Source: Stenotrophomonas sp. SAU14A_NAIMI4_5 (GTDB lineage: Bacteria > Pseudomonadota > Gammaproteobacteria > Xanthomonadales > Xanthomonadaceae). From it: a DNA stretch of 64,000 bases. Within the stretch, counting starts at the first letter, position 1, and every line of letters starts with the position of its first letter. A program made the position numbers and the translations under genes. Under the pieces are notes generated by a model, which was not told the DNA's origin, searched no databases, and worked only from the letters and a program-made list of their open reading frames with translations. Below are positions 37,508 to 48,082 of this stretch, in pieces. Where the stretch lies: the NCBI RefSeq assembly GCF_003086795.1, contig NZ_CP026003.1:1632777-1696776 (forward strand), in the 5' to 3' direction.

Positions 37508-38275
37508 TCAGAACGCGCGCATCAGGGAAATGAAGGCGGAGTTCTGCGCGCCGCGGCGGGCCATCGGGCTGTCTTTCACCGCATCGCCGAACCACTGGCT
37601 GGCGACCACGCCGGTGGCGCGCCACTTCGTGCCCAGCGGTGTGCTGACCGCGATCTGCAGGCCCGGCGAAGTGGCGCTGCCCGGCGAATAGGCGGCCAGG
37701 CCCGAGCGCAGGGCTTCCTCGTCGCTGATGCCGTAGTAGTAGTCGAGCAGGCGTGCACTGCTGTGCACCACGCCCACGCGCGGCACCCAGATGAAGCGCC
37801 CGGCCTGGATGGGATAGCTGTAATACAGGCTGGATTCGAGGCCGCCACCGTGGCCGCTGACCTCGCGCTTGACGCTGGCCGACAGGGCACCCCAGTCGGC
37901 GCTGTACTCGGCGCTGACGCCGGCCATGGCCGACATCTGCCGGCTGTCCAGGCGGCGCAGCTGCGCATCGTTCACGTCATCGGTCTTGAAGCGCAGCGTG
38001 TAGGGCGTGACCACCGCGGAAACGCGCAGGCCCTGTTCCTTGTACAGGTACATGCCCAGCGAGCCGGGGCTGGCATAGAAGCGCTTGCCCTGCCATGCCA
38101 GCGCCGGCACCACCAGCGGCTTGTCATCGTAGTGCGCGTACGCACCGGTGGTCGCGCCGAAGGTGATGCCGGCCTGCACGCCCGGTGCCTGTTCCTGGGC
38201 GCTTGCCAGCAGCGGCGTGGAGAGAACGACGGTGCACAGCAGGGGGCGCAGCAGGGCAGGGGGCAACGGGAGCAT
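37508..38275 (-). CDS. MipA/OmpV family outer membrane protein
   Basis: 255 aa. Signal peptide (LLCTVVLSTPLLASAQ), then beta-barrel sequence with MipA/OmpV landmarks: YAHYDDKPLVVPALAWQGKRFYASPGSLGMYLY and the final FISLMRAF with a C-terminal Phe. MipA proteins scaffold murein synthases or act as envelope-stress or antibiotic-uptake porins. ATG 38275 starts the signal peptide. It is divergent from the response regulator, which probably controls it. Confidence 0.88.
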   Translation of the reverse strand: MLPLPPALLRPLLCTVVLSTPLLASAQEQAPGVQAGITFGATTGAYAHYDDKPLVVPALAWQGKRFYASPGSLGMYLYKEQGLRVSAVVTPYTLRFKTDDVNDAQLRRLDSRQMSAMAGVSAEYSADWGALSASVKREVSGHGGGLESSLYYSYPIQAGRFIWVPRVGVVHSSARLLDYYYGISDEEALRSGLAAYSPGSATSPGLQIAVSTPLGTKWRATGVVASQWFGDAVKDSPMARRGAQNSAFISLMRAF

Positions 38276-38318
38276 CGAGGGGCACTTTGCAGGGAACCGC
38301 GTTGCATCCTGACCGCGC

Positions 38319-38350
38319 AACATTGTCGGAACATTGCGCCACGGCAATGT
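38319..38350. promoter_or_regulatory. Tandem ACATTG repeats between mipA and the response regulator
   Basis: AACATTG at 38319-38325 and again at 38330-38336, an 11-bp period (one helical turn), with an inverted CAATGT at 38345-38350. Direct half-sites in helical phase are the usual binding architecture for OmpR/PhoB-type regulators, which is the family encoded at 38420. Confidence 0.45.
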
Positions 38351-38419
38351 CCGTGCAAAGGCCTCATTGGTGCCCGGCAGGCACTATCATCGGCAGCGTT
38401 TCCGGTAGCCGAGCCCACG

Positions 38420-39091
38420 ATGCGCATCCTCCTGGTGGAAGACGATCCCGATCTCTCGCGGGCCCTGCAGTCGGGCCTCGAACGGCAGGGCGTGGTCGCC
38501 GACGTGGTCGGCAGCCTGGCCGAGGCGGCGCTGGCCCTGCGAGAACCCGTGCACCAGCTGCTGCTGCTCGACCGCCAGCTGCCCGATGGCGATGGCGCCG
38601 GTTTCGTTGCCACCGCGCGTGCGCTGCGGCCGAACATCGCGGTGATCATGCTGACCGCCAAGGGCACGTTGTCGGACAAGGTGGAGGGGCTCGATGTCGG
38701 CGCCGACGACTACCTGGTCAAGCCCGTGGCGATCGAAGAACTGATGGCGCGCATCCGCGCGGTCTCGCGTCGGCCGTCGGCGATGGTCACGCCGAGCCTG
38801 CGGCTGGGCAACTTCGAGTTCGATTTCGAATCGCTGCAGGCGCAGGTGGATGGCCAGCTGCTGACCCTGCCGCGGCGCCAGGTGCTGGTGCTGCAGGCGC
38901 TGGCCATGCGCCAGGGGCGCACAGTCACCCGCAGCGCATTGGAGGCGGCGGTGTACGGCTTCGACGATGAGATCCAGTCCAACGCACTGGATGCGCACAT
39001 CTCCAAGCTGCGCAAGGCGCTGCAGCAGGCGGGCGCGGGCGTGGAGATCCACGTCATCCGCGGCGTCGGCTACCTGCTGGCGGAGGCCTGA
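38420..39091 (+). CDS. OmpR-family two-component response regulator
   Basis: 223 aa. Receiver domain with the acidic pair EDD at 7-9, phospho-acceptor D51 (LLLLDRQLPDGDG), and conserved Thr/Lys in MLTAKG and VKPV. A C-terminal winged-helix domain covers about 125-220 (LTLPRRQVLVLQALAMRQGRTVTRSALEAAVYGFD, VIRGVGYLL). It is one base from overlapping the kinase gene start. Probable targets are the divergent mipA group and its own operon. Confidence 0.94.
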   Translation: MRILLVEDDPDLSRALQSGLERQGVVADVVGSLAEAALALREPVHQLLLLDRQLPDGDGAGFVATARALRPNIAVIMLTAKGTLSDKVEGLDVGADDYLVKPVAIEELMARIRAVSRRPSAMVTPSLRLGNFEFDFESLQAQVDGQLLTLPRRQVLVLQALAMRQGRTVTRSALEAAVYGFDDEIQSNALDAHISKLRKALQQAGAGVEIHVIRGVGYLLAEA

Positions 39092-39092
39092 G

Positions 39093-40436
39093 ATGGCCAG
39101 GCAGATCCGTTCGATCACCCTCGGCCTGGCCTGGCGCCTGTTCCTGGCGCAGGCGTTCACCGTGCTGTTCGCGGTGGTGGCGCTGATCCTGACCTGGGGT
39201 GACAAGGAGTCCTGGAACATGGACATGTTCACCGCAGAGGACGTCGCCAAGGCCGTGCACAGCCAGGGAGCGCACCTGGTGCTGGACGAGCCGCGCTGGC
39301 AGGCGTTGAACGCGCGCGCCGGCGGCAACCTGTGGTTCGTCGCCGTCGATGACCGCGGCATCTGGCTGGAGCGCGGTAAGGTGCCCGCGCTGCACGCGCC
39401 GCTGCTGGCGCGGCTGCCGGCATTGGGCGCCACCGAAGTCGGATCGCTGGTGCCGCCCTATCTGGACGTGGCGCGGGTAATGGTGCGCATCGAGGATGGA
39501 CGTCGCATCACGGTGATGGCCGGTGGCGCGCCCAAGGGCGGGCTGGTCGATGGCGCGCTAATGGTGCTGCGGCTGATCGGTTTCTGGTTCTTCCTGCCGC
39601 TGATCGTGGTGACCCTGCTGGTGATGCCCACCGTCATCCATCGTGCGATGCGCGGGGTGCGCCGGCTGGCGCAGCAGGCCAAGGAGCTGGACATCGGCCA
39701 GCCCGGTGCCCGGTTGGACGAACAGCTCGTCTCCACTGAAGTCGCGCCCCTGGTGAGTGCCTTCAACGATGCCATCGACAAGGTGCAGCAGGGCTACGCC
39801 GCGCGCGACAAGTTCCTGGCCGATGCCGCGCACGAACTGCGCGTGCCGATCGCGGTGGTGCAGGCACGGCTGTCGCAGCTTCCGCAGGGTGAACTGAAGT
39901 CGCAGCTGCTGACCGACGTGGCGCGGCTGGGCAACGTGGCCGAGCACCTGCTCGACCTGCAGCGTCTGGACCGCAACGTCAGCACGCTGCAGCGGGTCGA
40001 TCTGGCCCACGTGGTGCGTGAATCGGCGGCCGAGCTGGCGCCGCTGGTGGTCGGCGCGGGGTATGGCTTCGAAGTGGATGCGCCAGAAGCACCGGTCTGG
40101 ATCCAGGGCGATGGCCTGGCGCTGGGCCGGGTGATGGCCAACCTGGTGCACAACGGCATCGTCCACGGTGGCGGTCGCGGCACCATCTGCGTGCGCCTGG
40201 ATGCGGAGGGACTGTTGGAGATCAGCGATCAGGGGGCGGGCGTGCCGGTGGGTGACCGCGAGGCGATCTTCGAACCCTTCCATCGCCTGCGTGCCGCCGG
40301 CAGTGGCAGCGGCCTGGGGCTGCATCTGGTCAAGGAGATCGTGCAGCACCACGGTGGCACCGTCAGCGTGGCCGAAGCCGTCGGTGGTGGCGCCAGCTTC
40401 CGGGTCAACTTCCAGCGCGCCGGCCTGCGCCGCTGA
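39093..40436 (+). CDS. Membrane sensor histidine kinase
   Basis: 447 aa. Two membrane helices (about 12-34 and 165-190) bracket a periplasmic domain of about 130 residues. The DHp domain has H247 in DAAHELRVP, and the ATPase has NLVHNGIVHG (N box), DQGAGVP (G1) and GSGLGLHLVKEI (G2). In the N box the usual second Asn (NAxKY) is His-Asn-Gly, a mild departure. It pairs with the response regulator 1 bp upstream. Confidence 0.94.
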   Translation: MARQIRSITLGLAWRLFLAQAFTVLFAVVALILTWGDKESWNMDMFTAEDVAKAVHSQGAHLVLDEPRWQALNARAGGNLWFVAVDDRGIWLERGKVPALHAPLLARLPALGATEVGSLVPPYLDVARVMVRIEDGRRITVMAGGAPKGGLVDGALMVLRLIGFWFFLPLIVVTLLVMPTVIHRAMRGVRRLAQQAKELDIGQPGARLDEQLVSTEVAPLVSAFNDAIDKVQQGYAARDKFLADAAHELRVPIAVVQARLSQLPQGELKSQLLTDVARLGNVAEHLLDLQRLDRNVSTLQRVDLAHVVRESAAELAPLVVGAGYGFEVDAPEAPVWIQGDGLALGRVMANLVHNGIVHGGGRGTICVRLDAEGLLEISDQGAGVPVGDREAIFEPFHRLRAAGSGSGLGLHLVKEIVQHHGGTVSVAEAVGGGASFRVNFQRAGLRR

Positions 40437-40504
40437 GCCTGCCCACAGCGGCGCGCGGGTTTGCCTGATAGGCAGCCCGGCCGCCGCGGGGCGACGCTGC
40501 GCCC

Positions 40505-42892
40505 ATGCGCACCGTTGCCGTGGTTGCCCGCCTGCTGGGCCCTGCCTGTGCCGCCGGCCTGGTGCTGGGGGCGCTGGCGTGCGTGCTGCTGCCGGCATTG
40601 CCGCCGCGCTGGCTGTGCATCGGCCTGACGCTGCTGGCCCTGCCGGGGTGGGCGTGGCGGTGGCGCGGACGTGCGGTGGCCGCCGCCGTATTCGGCCTGG
40701 CCTGGGCCGGCTGCCACGGGCACATGGCCCTGCAGCAGCAGGTGCCGGCGGCGGCGACGGCACAGGATGTGCGGGTACGTGGGCGCATCGCTGACCTGCC
40801 GGTACGGCGCGATGACCACAGCCGTTTCCTGTTCGATGTGGCCGAGGCAGAAGGGTGGCCGGCGCTGCAGGGGAGGCGCCTGCAGGTCAGCTGGCATGCA
40901 CCGCGGCGTTCCGCGGATCCCGATGCCCTGCGTGGCACGCTGCACGCCGGTGCCCATTGGGAGTTGTCGCTGCGCGTGCGGCCGCCGCGCTCACGGATCA
41001 ATCCGGGGGGCTTCGATGCGGAACGCCATGCGCTGCTGCAGGGCCTGGCCGGCAGCGCCAGCGTGCGCGATCCCGGAGGCGCCCGACAGCTGCGCACCGC
41101 CCACGGCCTGGCCGCGTGGCGCGAGCGTTGCAGTACCGCCATCGCTGCGCAGGTCGGCAGGCCGTCCGCGCGATTCGTCCAGGCGCTGGCGGTGGGCGAT
41201 ACGCGGGGCCTGACCGATACCGACTGGGAGCAGCTGCGTGCGCTGGGCCTGACCCACCTGATCGCCATTTCCGGCTTCCACGTCGGGCTGGTCGCGGGTT
41301 TTGCGGCGCTGCTGTGCGCGGCTCTTTGGTGGCTTTGCCCTGCATTGGCACGCGCCTGGCCGCGTCCGCAGGCCGCCGCGTGCACCGCGGCGTTGGCGGC
41401 CGCCTTCTACACGCTGCTGGCGGGCAGCGAACTGCCCACCGTGCGCACCGCGATGATGGTCGCCGCGGTGGCACTGGCGCGGGCCAGCCGGCGGCCACTG
41501 GGCACGGCGCCGGCATTGTCCCTGGCGGCCGCGCTGCTGCTGCTGCCGGCCCCGCTGTCGGTGCTGTCGGCAGGCTTCTGGCTCAGTTTCGGTGGCGTGC
41601 TGTGGCTGCTGTGGTGCCTGCCGCAGCGGCCGCCGTCCGGCATCGGCGGCGTGCTGCGCGCGGCGCTGGCCGGGCAGGGCGTGGCCAGCGTGGCACTGCT
41701 GCCGCTGGCGGTGGTGCTGTTCGGCGGGACGTCGTGGCTGGGGCCGTTGATCAACCTGCCGGTGATTCCCTGGTGGAGCCTGCTGGTGGTGCCGCTGGCT
41801 CTGCTCGGTACCGGCCTGCAGGCGCTGCACGACGGGGCGGGGATGTGGCCCTGGCGCGCGGCGGCATGGGTGTTCGATCTCAGCTGGGGGCTGCTGCAGC
41901 CCCTGGCGCAGCACCCGCAGGCGATGTGGTGGCTGCCGCAGGCGCCGGGCTGGGCGCTGCCGGCGGCCCTTGCCGGGGTGTTCTGGTGGCTGCTGCCGCG
42001 CGGGGCAGGCGGCGGCCTGGCGGGCGTGCTGCTGTGCCTGCCGCTGCTGTGGCCCGCCGCACCGGGGCCGCGCCACGGCGAGCTGGAAGTGCTGGTGCAC
42101 GATGTGGGGCAGGGTGCGGCGGTGCTGCTGCGCACCGCCACCCATGCGCTCTGGTACGACGCCGGGCCGCCGGCCGGGGAGGGCCGGGAACGTGTGCTGC
42201 TGCCGGCCGTGCGCGCGCTGGGGCAGGCACCGCCAGCGCACCTGCTGCTCAGCCACGACCATCTCGACCATGCGGGCGCGCTGCCGGCCCTGCGCCGGAC
42301 GCTGCCAGGGCTGCAGGTGCTGGCCCCGCCGGGCAGCCAGGTCGAGGGCGCCCGGCCCTGCATGAAAGGCCTGCGCTGGCAGTGGGACGGGGTGGACTTC
42401 CAGGTGCTGCATCCGCCGGCCGATGGCAGCGAACGTGACAACGAGGCCAGCTGCGTGCTGCGGGTGGCCGGTGCCCACGGCGTCGTGCTGCTGCCCGGCG
42501 ACATCGGCACCCGGGCCGAACAGCAGCTGCTGCAGGCGCAGGCGGCGGCCATGCGCGCCGACGTGGTGCTGGTGCCGCACCATGGCAGTGGCGGCAGCTC
42601 GACGGCGGCCTGGGTGGCGGCCGTGTCGCCCCGGCTGGCGCTGGTCTCGGCCGGCCACCAGAACCGCTTCGGCCACCCGAAACGTGACGTAGTCCTGCGC
42701 TGGCGGGCCGTGGGCGCCGAGGTGCTGGCCACGGCCGACGCCGGCGCGATCCGCGTATGGCTTGGCGCACAAGGGCTGCAGGTGCGTGAACAGCGTATCC
42801 ACGCGGCCCGGTGGTGGGATGCCGCTGGGCGGGCGCGGTCGGCTGCTATCCTATCGCCGATCGAACAAGCGGCCGTTGGGCCGGAGGGTTGA
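40505..42892 (+). CDS. comEC: DNA-uptake channel ComEC/Rec2
   Basis: 795 aa. An N-terminal OB-fold-like region, then the Competence membrane domain (GLTHLIAISGFHVGLVAG, AGSELPTVRTAMMVAAVALARASRR) with many helices (about 220-520), and a C-terminal metallo-beta-lactamase-like domain with LLSHDHLDHAGAL near residue 582 and VPHHGSGGSS. ComEC moves single-stranded DNA across the inner membrane in natural transformation. It is first in a long plus-strand unit; exbB starts 3 bp after its stop. Confidence 0.95.
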   Translation: MRTVAVVARLLGPACAAGLVLGALACVLLPALPPRWLCIGLTLLALPGWAWRWRGRAVAAAVFGLAWAGCHGHMALQQQVPAAATAQDVRVRGRIADLPVRRDDHSRFLFDVAEAEGWPALQGRRLQVSWHAPRRSADPDALRGTLHAGAHWELSLRVRPPRSRINPGGFDAERHALLQGLAGSASVRDPGGARQLRTAHGLAAWRERCSTAIAAQVGRPSARFVQALAVGDTRGLTDTDWEQLRALGLTHLIAISGFHVGLVAGFAALLCAALWWLCPALARAWPRPQAAACTAALAAAFYTLLAGSELPTVRTAMMVAAVALARASRRPLGTAPALSLAAALLLLPAPLSVLSAGFWLSFGGVLWLLWCLPQRPPSGIGGVLRAALAGQGVASVALLPLAVVLFGGTSWLGPLINLPVIPWWSLLVVPLALLGTGLQALHDGAGMWPWRAAAWVFDLSWGLLQPLAQHPQAMWWLPQAPGWALPAALAGVFWWLLPRGAGGGLAGVLLCLPLLWPAAPGPRHGELEVLVHDVGQGAAVLLRTATHALWYDAGPPAGEGRERVLLPAVRALGQAPPAHLLLSHDHLDHAGALPALRRTLPGLQVLAPPGSQVEGARPCMKGLRWQWDGVDFQVLHPPADGSERDNEASCVLRVAGAHGVVLLPGDIGTRAEQQLLQAQAAAMRADVVLVPHHGSGGSSTAAWVAAVSPRLALVSAGHQNRFGHPKRDVVLRWRAVGAEVLATADAGAIRVWLGAQGLQVREQRIHAARWWDAAGRARSAAILSPIEQAAVGPEG

Positions 42893-42895
42893 AAC

Positions 42896-43558
42896 GTGTG
42901 GGAACTGGTCAAGGCCGGTGGCTGGCCGATGGTGCCGCTGCTGCTGTTGGGCGTACTGGCTTTGGCGATCGTCCTGGAGCGTTTCTGGTCCCTGCGGCGC
43001 AATGAGGTGCTGCCGCCTGGCCTCGGCCAGGAAGTGCGCAACTGGGCTGCCCGCGGCAAGCTCGACCCGGCCCACCTGCAGACCCTGCGGGCGAACTCGC
43101 CGCTGGGCGCACTGCTGGCCGCGGCGCTGGAAGCCCGCAACCGCCCGCGCGACCAGATCCGCGAGCGCATCGAGGACACCGGCCGCCACCTGGTCCACCG
43201 CATGGAGCGTTTCCTCAACGCGCTGGGCACCATCGCCTCGGCCGGCCCGCTGCTGGGCCTGCTCGGCACGGTCATCGGCATGATCCAGATGTTCCTGGGC
43301 ATCCTCGACCACGGCGTCGGTGATGTGAACCAGCTGGCCGGTGGCATCGGCAAGGCGCTGGTGTGCACCGCCACCGGCATGATCGTGGCCATCCCGGCGC
43401 TGATGTTCCATCGCTTCTTCAAGGGCCGCATCCACGGCTACGTGGTGGAGATGGAACAGGAAGCCAGCGCCCTGCTGGACACGCTGGACGGCCGCCCGGG
43501 CGTGATGAACGGCGCACCGGCGCCGCGTGCCGCCGCACCTGCCACGGCCAAGGCCTGA
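42896..43558 (+). CDS. exbB: MotA/TolQ/ExbB proton channel family protein
   Basis: 220 aa with three membrane helices and the family stretch FLNALGTIASAGPLLGLLGTVIGMIQMFLG followed by GIGKALVCTATGMIVAIPALMFHRFF. It pairs with ExbD to power TonB- or Tol-like machines. The start is GTG 42896 with GGAGG at about 9 nt. Its place before msbA is conserved in many gammaproteobacteria, so its partner may be specific to envelope lipid transport rather than iron uptake; that is inference. Confidence 0.9.
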   Translation: MWELVKAGGWPMVPLLLLGVLALAIVLERFWSLRRNEVLPPGLGQEVRNWAARGKLDPAHLQTLRANSPLGALLAAALEARNRPRDQIRERIEDTGRHLVHRMERFLNALGTIASAGPLLGLLGTVIGMIQMFLGILDHGVGDVNQLAGGIGKALVCTATGMIVAIPALMFHRFFKGRIHGYVVEMEQEASALLDTLDGRPGVMNGAPAPRAAAPATAKA

Positions 43559-43561
43559 TCG

Positions 43562-43984
43562 ATGCGCATCGGCAACGACCGATCCCAGGATGAGCCGCAT
43601 ATCGATCTGGTTCCGCTGATCGACGTCATCCTGGTCCTGATCATCTTCTTCGTGGTCACCACCACGTTCGATGCGCGCTCGACGCTGCAGGTGCAGCTGC
43701 CGACCGCCAGCGACCAGCAGACCAACGAGCCGCCGCGTTCGCTCAGCGTGCTGATCAACGCCGACGGCCGCTACTTCGTCAACGACCAGGAAGTGCTGCG
43801 CACCGACGTCGAGTCGGTCAAGCAGATCATTGCTGCGGTGGCCGGTACCGACCGCGAGCAGACCGTGCTGCTGCGTGCCGACGCGCGCACTCCCTACCAG
43901 GCCGTGGTCACCGCGCAGGATGCGCTGGGCCAGCTCGGCTTCCGCCGTATCGCAATCGCAACAGCGCCAGAGGTGCGTCCATGA
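43562..43984 (+). CDS. exbD: ExbD/TolR biopolymer transport protein
   Basis: 140 aa with one N-terminal membrane helix carrying the conserved proton-path Asp D21 (LVPLIDVILVLIIFFVVTTTF) and a periplasmic domain ending with the family pattern YQAVVTAQDALGQLGFRRIAIAT. It forms a proton channel with ExbB, 3 bp downstream of it. The stop overlaps msbA (ATGA). Confidence 0.92.
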   Translation: MRIGNDRSQDEPHIDLVPLIDVILVLIIFFVVTTTFDARSTLQVQLPTASDQQTNEPPRSLSVLINADGRYFVNDQEVLRTDVESVKQIIAAVAGTDREQTVLLRADARTPYQAVVTAQDALGQLGFRRIAIATAPEVRP

Positions 43985-45729
43985 GTTCCAATCACGCGCC
44001 GGTGTGGCCGATCTACAAACGCCTGCTCGGCTATACCCGGGCCTACTGGGTGTTCATGGTGGCCGCCGTCATCGCGATGGTGGTCGAGGCCCTGGCCGGC
44101 TACCACTTCACCAAGCTGATGGAACCGCTGGTCAACCGCGGCTTCGTCAACCCCGAGCCGCGCATGGCGGTGATCCTGCCGCTGACCATCCTTGGCCTGT
44201 TCCTGATGCGCAGCCTGGCCACCTGGGTCAGCGACTACACGCTGGCCAAGACCGGCCGCAGCGTGGTCCGCGACCTGCGTGAGCAGATCCTGGAAAAGTA
44301 CCTGCACCTGCCGTCCTCGCACTTCGATACCGAAGCGACGCCGGTGATGGTCAGCCGCCTGAACTTCGATACCGAGCAGGTCACCCAGGCCAGCGCCGAC
44401 GCGCTGAAGACCGTGGTGGCCGACACCCTGACCATCATCGCCATGCTGGTGGTGATGCTGCAGATGAGCGTCAAGGTGACCCTGGCCATGCTGCTGGTGG
44501 TGCCGCTGATCGGTGCCATCGTCTCCTACGTGGGCAAGCGCTACCGGCGCATCAGCCGCGGCATCCAGGACGGCATGGGTACCATGGCGCAGACCGCCGA
44601 GCAGTCGCTGGCCGCGCAGCAGGAAGTGAAGGTGCACGGCACCCAGCAGCACGAGATCAGCCGCTATTCGCGCCTGGCCAACCGCATGCTGGCGCTGAAC
44701 ATGAAAGTCGAAGTGACCCGCGCTGCAGCGTCGAGCGTGGTCCAGTTCCTGGCCGCGCTGGCGCTGGCGGTCATCGTCTGGGTGTCCACCCGCGAAGCGC
44801 TGGCCGGCAAGCTCAACGCTGGCCAGTTCATGGGCCTGATGACCTCGATGATGGCCATCATTCCCTCGCTGCGCCGCCTGACCAGCGTGCAGACCTCGAT
44901 CTCGCGCGGCGTGGCCGCCGCCGAGCGCCTGTTCGGCATCATCGACATGCCGGTCGAGCGCGACGCAGGGCGCACGCCGCTGCAGCGCGCCCGCGGCGAA
45001 CTGGCCTTCGAGCACGTCATGCTGCGCTACCGCGCCGACAGCGGCATCGCCCTGGATGACATCAGCTTCGTCGCCAGGCCCGGCACGGTCACCGCCATCG
45101 TCGGTCGTTCCGGCAGCGGCAAGACCAGCCTGATCCGCCTGGTGCCGCGCTTCTACGAGCCCAGCGGTGGCCTCATCACCCTCGATGGCGTGGCCCTGGA
45201 TGACTATCCGCTGGCCGACCTGCGCCGTCAGGTGGCCATCGTCGGGCAGAAGGTCATGCTGTTCGACGACACCATCGCCGCCAACATCGCCTATGGCATG
45301 GACGCGACCGACGAACAGATCCGTGCCGCGGCCGAAGCCGCCAACGCCTGGGAGTTCATCGCGCGCATGCCGCAGCAGCTGCAGACCCCGGTGGGCGAGA
45401 ACGGCGCGCTGCTGTCCGGCGGCCAGCGCCAGCGCCTGGCGATCGCCCGCGCGATCCTGCGCGACGCGCCGATCCTGATCCTGGACGAAGCCACTGCCGC
45501 GCTGGACAACGAATCCGAACGCCTGGTGCAGGACGCACTGCAGCGCCTGATGCCCGAGCGCACCACCCTGGTGATCGCGCACCGCCTGTCCACCATCGAG
45601 CACGCCGACCAGGTGCTGGTGATGGACCATGGCCGCATCGTCGAGCGTGGCACCCACAAGGAGCTGCTGGAAATGGGTGGCCTGTACCAGCACCTGCACA
45701 GCATGCAGTTCCGCGAAAGGCAGGACTGA
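43981..45729 (+). CDS. msbA: Lipid A export ATP-binding/permease protein MsbA
   Basis: 582 aa ABC exporter half-transporter. Six helices in residues about 15-320, then the nucleotide-binding domain with Walker [11 protein letters not shown]-loop [11 protein letters not shown], signature [14 protein letters not shown], Walker [13 protein letters not shown] and the H-loop VIAHRLST. It flips core-lipid A across the inner membrane. It shares one base with lpxK (TGATG). Confidence 0.96.
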   Translation: MSSNHAPVWPIYKRLLGYTRAYWVFMVAAVIAMVVEALAGYHFTKLMEPLVNRGFVNPEPRMAVILPLTILGLFLMRSLATWVSDYTLAKTGRSVVRDLREQILEKYLHLPSSHFDTEATPVMVSRLNFDTEQVTQASADALKTVVADTLTIIAMLVVMLQMSVKVTLAMLLVVPLIGAIVSYVGKRYRRISRGIQDGMGTMAQTAEQSLAAQQEVKVHGTQQHEISRYSRLANRMLALNMKVEVTRAAASSVVQFLAALALAVIVWVSTREALAGKLNAGQFMGLMTSMMAIIPSLRRLTSVQTSISRGVAAAERLFGIIDMPVERDAGRTPLQRARGELAFEHVMLRYRADSGIALDDISFVARPGTVTAIVGRSGSGKTSLIRLVPRFYEPSGGLITLDGVALDDYPLADLRRQVAIVGQKVMLFDDTIAANIAYGMDATDEQIRAAAEAANAWEFIARMPQQLQTPVGENGALLSGGQRQRLAIARAILRDAPILILDEATAALDNESERLVQDALQRLMPERTTLVIAHRLSTIEHADQVLVMDHGRIVERGTHKELLEMGGLYQHLHSMQFRERQD

Positions 45730-46748
45730 TGGCAGGCAAGGGTACCCAGACCCCGCCGTACTGGTACGACGGCAGCCCGGTTCCATTTGCGATGCGGCTG
45801 CTGGCGCCGGTCTATGCCGGCGTGGCCGCGCTGCGTCGGCGGCTGTACCGCAAGGGCTGGTTCAAGCGCCACGCGCTGCCGGTGCCGGTCATCGTGGTCG
45901 GCAACATCACCGCCGGTGGCACCGGCAAGACGCCGCTGACCATCGCCCTGGTCGAGCGCCTGCGCGCGGCCGGCTGGAAGCCGGGCGTGGCCAGCCGTGG
46001 TTATGGTCGCGAAGAAGCAGACAAGGCGCGCTGGGTCGAGGCCGACACGTCGACCGCGCTGGGCGGTGACGAACCGGTGCTGATCGCGTGGAAGACCGGC
46101 GTGCCGGTGCGCGTGGACAGCGATCGCGTGGCGGCCGGCAAGGCGCTGATCGCGGCCGGCTGCGATGTCATCGTCTGCGATGACGGCCTGCAGCACTACC
46201 GGCTGCAGCGCGACATCGAAATCGAGGTCATCGACGCGCAGCGCCGCTACGGCAATGGCCGGATGATTCCCGCCGGGCCGTTGCGCGAGCCGGTCAGCCG
46301 TGCCGACGAATGTGATTTCCGCGTGGTCAATCTCGGCCAGGCCGATGAGGCCACCGCCGCGCAGGCCTGCGGTTTTGGCCAGTGGCCGATGGCGCTGCAC
46401 ATCGACAGCGCGCAGCCCTTGCCGGGTGGGCGTCCGCGCCCGTTGGCGTATTTCGCGGGCCAGCGCGTGCATGCCGTGGCCGGCATCGCCAACCCGCAGC
46501 GCTTCTTCGACATGCTGCGTGCGCGCGGCATCGGCGTGGTGCCACATGCCTTCGCCGACCACCAGGTCTACCAGCCGCAGGACCTGTCCTTCGGCAGCCA
46601 GCTGCCGGTGCTGATGACCGAGAAGGATGCGGTGAAGTGCCGCGCCTTCGGCAACGACTGGCATTACGCGGTGCCGCTGCGCGCCGAACTGCCGGCTGCG
46701 TTCTGGGTGGCGCTGACCGACCGCCTGGACAAGCTGCGCCCGAACTGA
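45729..46748 (+). CDS. lpxK: Tetraacyldisaccharide 4'-kinase
   Basis: 339 aa. N-terminal membrane-associated helix and Walker [12 protein letters not shown] (58-68), then SRGYGR and [23 protein letters not shown], both diagnostic. It phosphorylates the lipid A precursor to lipid IVA. It directly follows msbA. Confidence 0.96.
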   Translation: MAGKGTQTPPYWYDGSPVPFAMRLLAPVYAGVAALRRRLYRKGWFKRHALPVPVIVVGNITAGGTGKTPLTIALVERLRAAGWKPGVASRGYGREEADKARWVEADTSTALGGDEPVLIAWKTGVPVRVDSDRVAAGKALIAAGCDVIVCDDGLQHYRLQRDIEIEVIDAQRRYGNGRMIPAGPLREPVSRADECDFRVVNLGQADEATAAQACGFGQWPMALHIDSAQPLPGGRPRPLAYFAGQRVHAVAGIANPQRFFDMLRARGIGVVPHAFADHQVYQPQDLSFGSQLPVLMTEKDAVKCRAFGNDWHYAVPLRAELPAAFWVALTDRLDKLRPN

Positions 46749-46823
46749 GCGGCCGCGCGGCGCTTGCAATCGCCCGCCGCCGGCCGCATTCCCGTTGTAT
46801 CGCGCCTGCCGAGTACCGCCCGC

Positions 46824-47597
46824 ATGACTGAATTCGTTGTCGCCATTCCGGCCCGTTACGCCGCCTCGCGGCTGCCGGGCAAACCGCTCCGCCCGCTGGG
46901 CGGTGAACCACTGGTGCTGCACGTGGCACGCCGCGCGCTGCTGGCCGGCGCCCGTGAGGTCTGGGTGGCCACCGATGACACCCGCATTGCCGATGCCCTG
47001 GATGGCCTGGCCGAGGTGAAGGTAGCCATGACCGCGGTCAGCCACGCCTCCGGTACCGACCGCCTGGCCGAGTGCGCGCGCATCGCCGGCTGGTCCGACG
47101 AAACCGTGGTGGTCAACCTGCAGGGCGACGAGCCGTTCGCCCCGGCGGCCGGTATCCGTGCCGTGGCGCAGGCGCTGGTCGAGGGTGATGCACCGATGTC
47201 GACCCTGGCCACCTCCGTCGAGGATGCCGAAACCCTGTTCGACCCGAACGTGGTCAAGCTGGTGCGCAACGTGCGCAACGAAGCGATGTATTTCAGCCGC
47301 GCGCCGATCGCCTGGCACCGCGATGGCTTCGCGCGCAGCCGCGAGGCCTTGCCGGATGGCCATCGCTGGCTGCGCCATATCGGCATCTACGGCTACCGTG
47401 CCGGCTTCCTGCAGCAGTTCGCGGCGATGCCGCCGGGCCAGCTGGAGCAGGTCGAGGCGCTGGAACAGCTGCGCGTGCTGGAAGCCGGTTTCCCGATCAG
47501 CGTGGCGATCTCGCCCGAAGCCTTCCCGCCGGGCATCGACACGCCCGAAGACCTGGCCCGCGCCGAAGCCCTGCTGCAGTCCATGGCCGCGCGATGA
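46824..47597 (+). CDS. kdsB: CMP-KDO synthetase
   Basis: 257 aa. Nucleotidyltransferase signature [29 protein letters not shown], and [13 protein letters not shown] with [15 protein letters not shown]. It activates KDO with CTP for lipid A glycosylation. ATG 46824 fits the family start; 75 bp separate it from lpxK, where relatives carry the small YcaR gene. The stop overlaps the phosphatase gene. Confidence 0.96.
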   Translation: MTEFVVAIPARYAASRLPGKPLRPLGGEPLVLHVARRALLAGAREVWVATDDTRIADALDGLAEVKVAMTAVSHASGTDRLAECARIAGWSDETVVVNLQGDEPFAPAAGIRAVAQALVEGDAPMSTLATSVEDAETLFDPNVVKLVRNVRNEAMYFSRAPIAWHRDGFARSREALPDGHRWLRHIGIYGYRAGFLQQFAAMPPGQLEQVEALEQLRVLEAGFPISVAISPEAFPPGIDTPEDLARAEALLQSMAAR

Positions 47598-48082
47598 ACC
47601 TGCTGGTCGTCTGCCTGGGCAACATCTGCCGCTCGCCGATGGCCGAGGGCGCGCTGCGTGCCCGACTGCAGGCCTCGCCGCTGGCCGACCGGGTGCAGGT
47701 TGACTCGGCCGGCACCGGCGACTGGCACGTCGGCGAAGCACCTGACCGGCGCGCCATTGCCTGTGCCGCCCGCCACGGCGTGGATATCGGTGGCCTGCGT
47801 GCGCGCCAGCTGCAGGCGGGGGATTTCGAACGCTTCGACTGGATCCTCTGCGCCGACGAGGCCAACCTGCGCGACGCCGCGCGGCTGGCCACGGCCGCCC
47901 AGCGCGGGCGCCTGTCGCTGTACATGCCGTGGTCGGGCGGGCAGGGCGCGCAGGCCATCCCCGACCCCTATACCGGCGACCAGGATCATTTCGAGCAGGT
48001 CTGGGCGATGGTCGACCAGGCCGCGCAACGGACCGTGGCACGACTGTTGCGTGACGCCGAGTCCGGCATAATCAGGCCATGA
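47594..48082 (+). CDS. Low-molecular-weight protein tyrosine phosphatase
   Basis: 162 aa. P-loop C7-LGNIC-R13-S14 at the N-terminus and the general-acid loop [16 protein letters not shown]. Such enzymes often regulate exopolysaccharide tyrosine kinases. It overlaps kdsB and the next gene by ATGA. P. aeruginosa has a homologue directly after kdsB, so the context is old. Confidence 0.92.
   Translation: MNLLVVCLGNICRSPMAEGALRARLQASPLADRVQVDSAGTGDWHVGEAPDRRAIACAARHGVDIGGLRARQLQAGDFERFDWILCADEANLRDAARLATAAQRGRLSLYMPWSGGQGAQAIPDPYTGDQDHFEQVWAMVDQAAQRTVARLLRDAESGIIRP

Noticed and set aside
37142..39091. Long N-terminal extension on the response regulator
   Set aside because: It is antisense to mipA and the 95-aa gene; the receiver domain starts cleanly at 38420.
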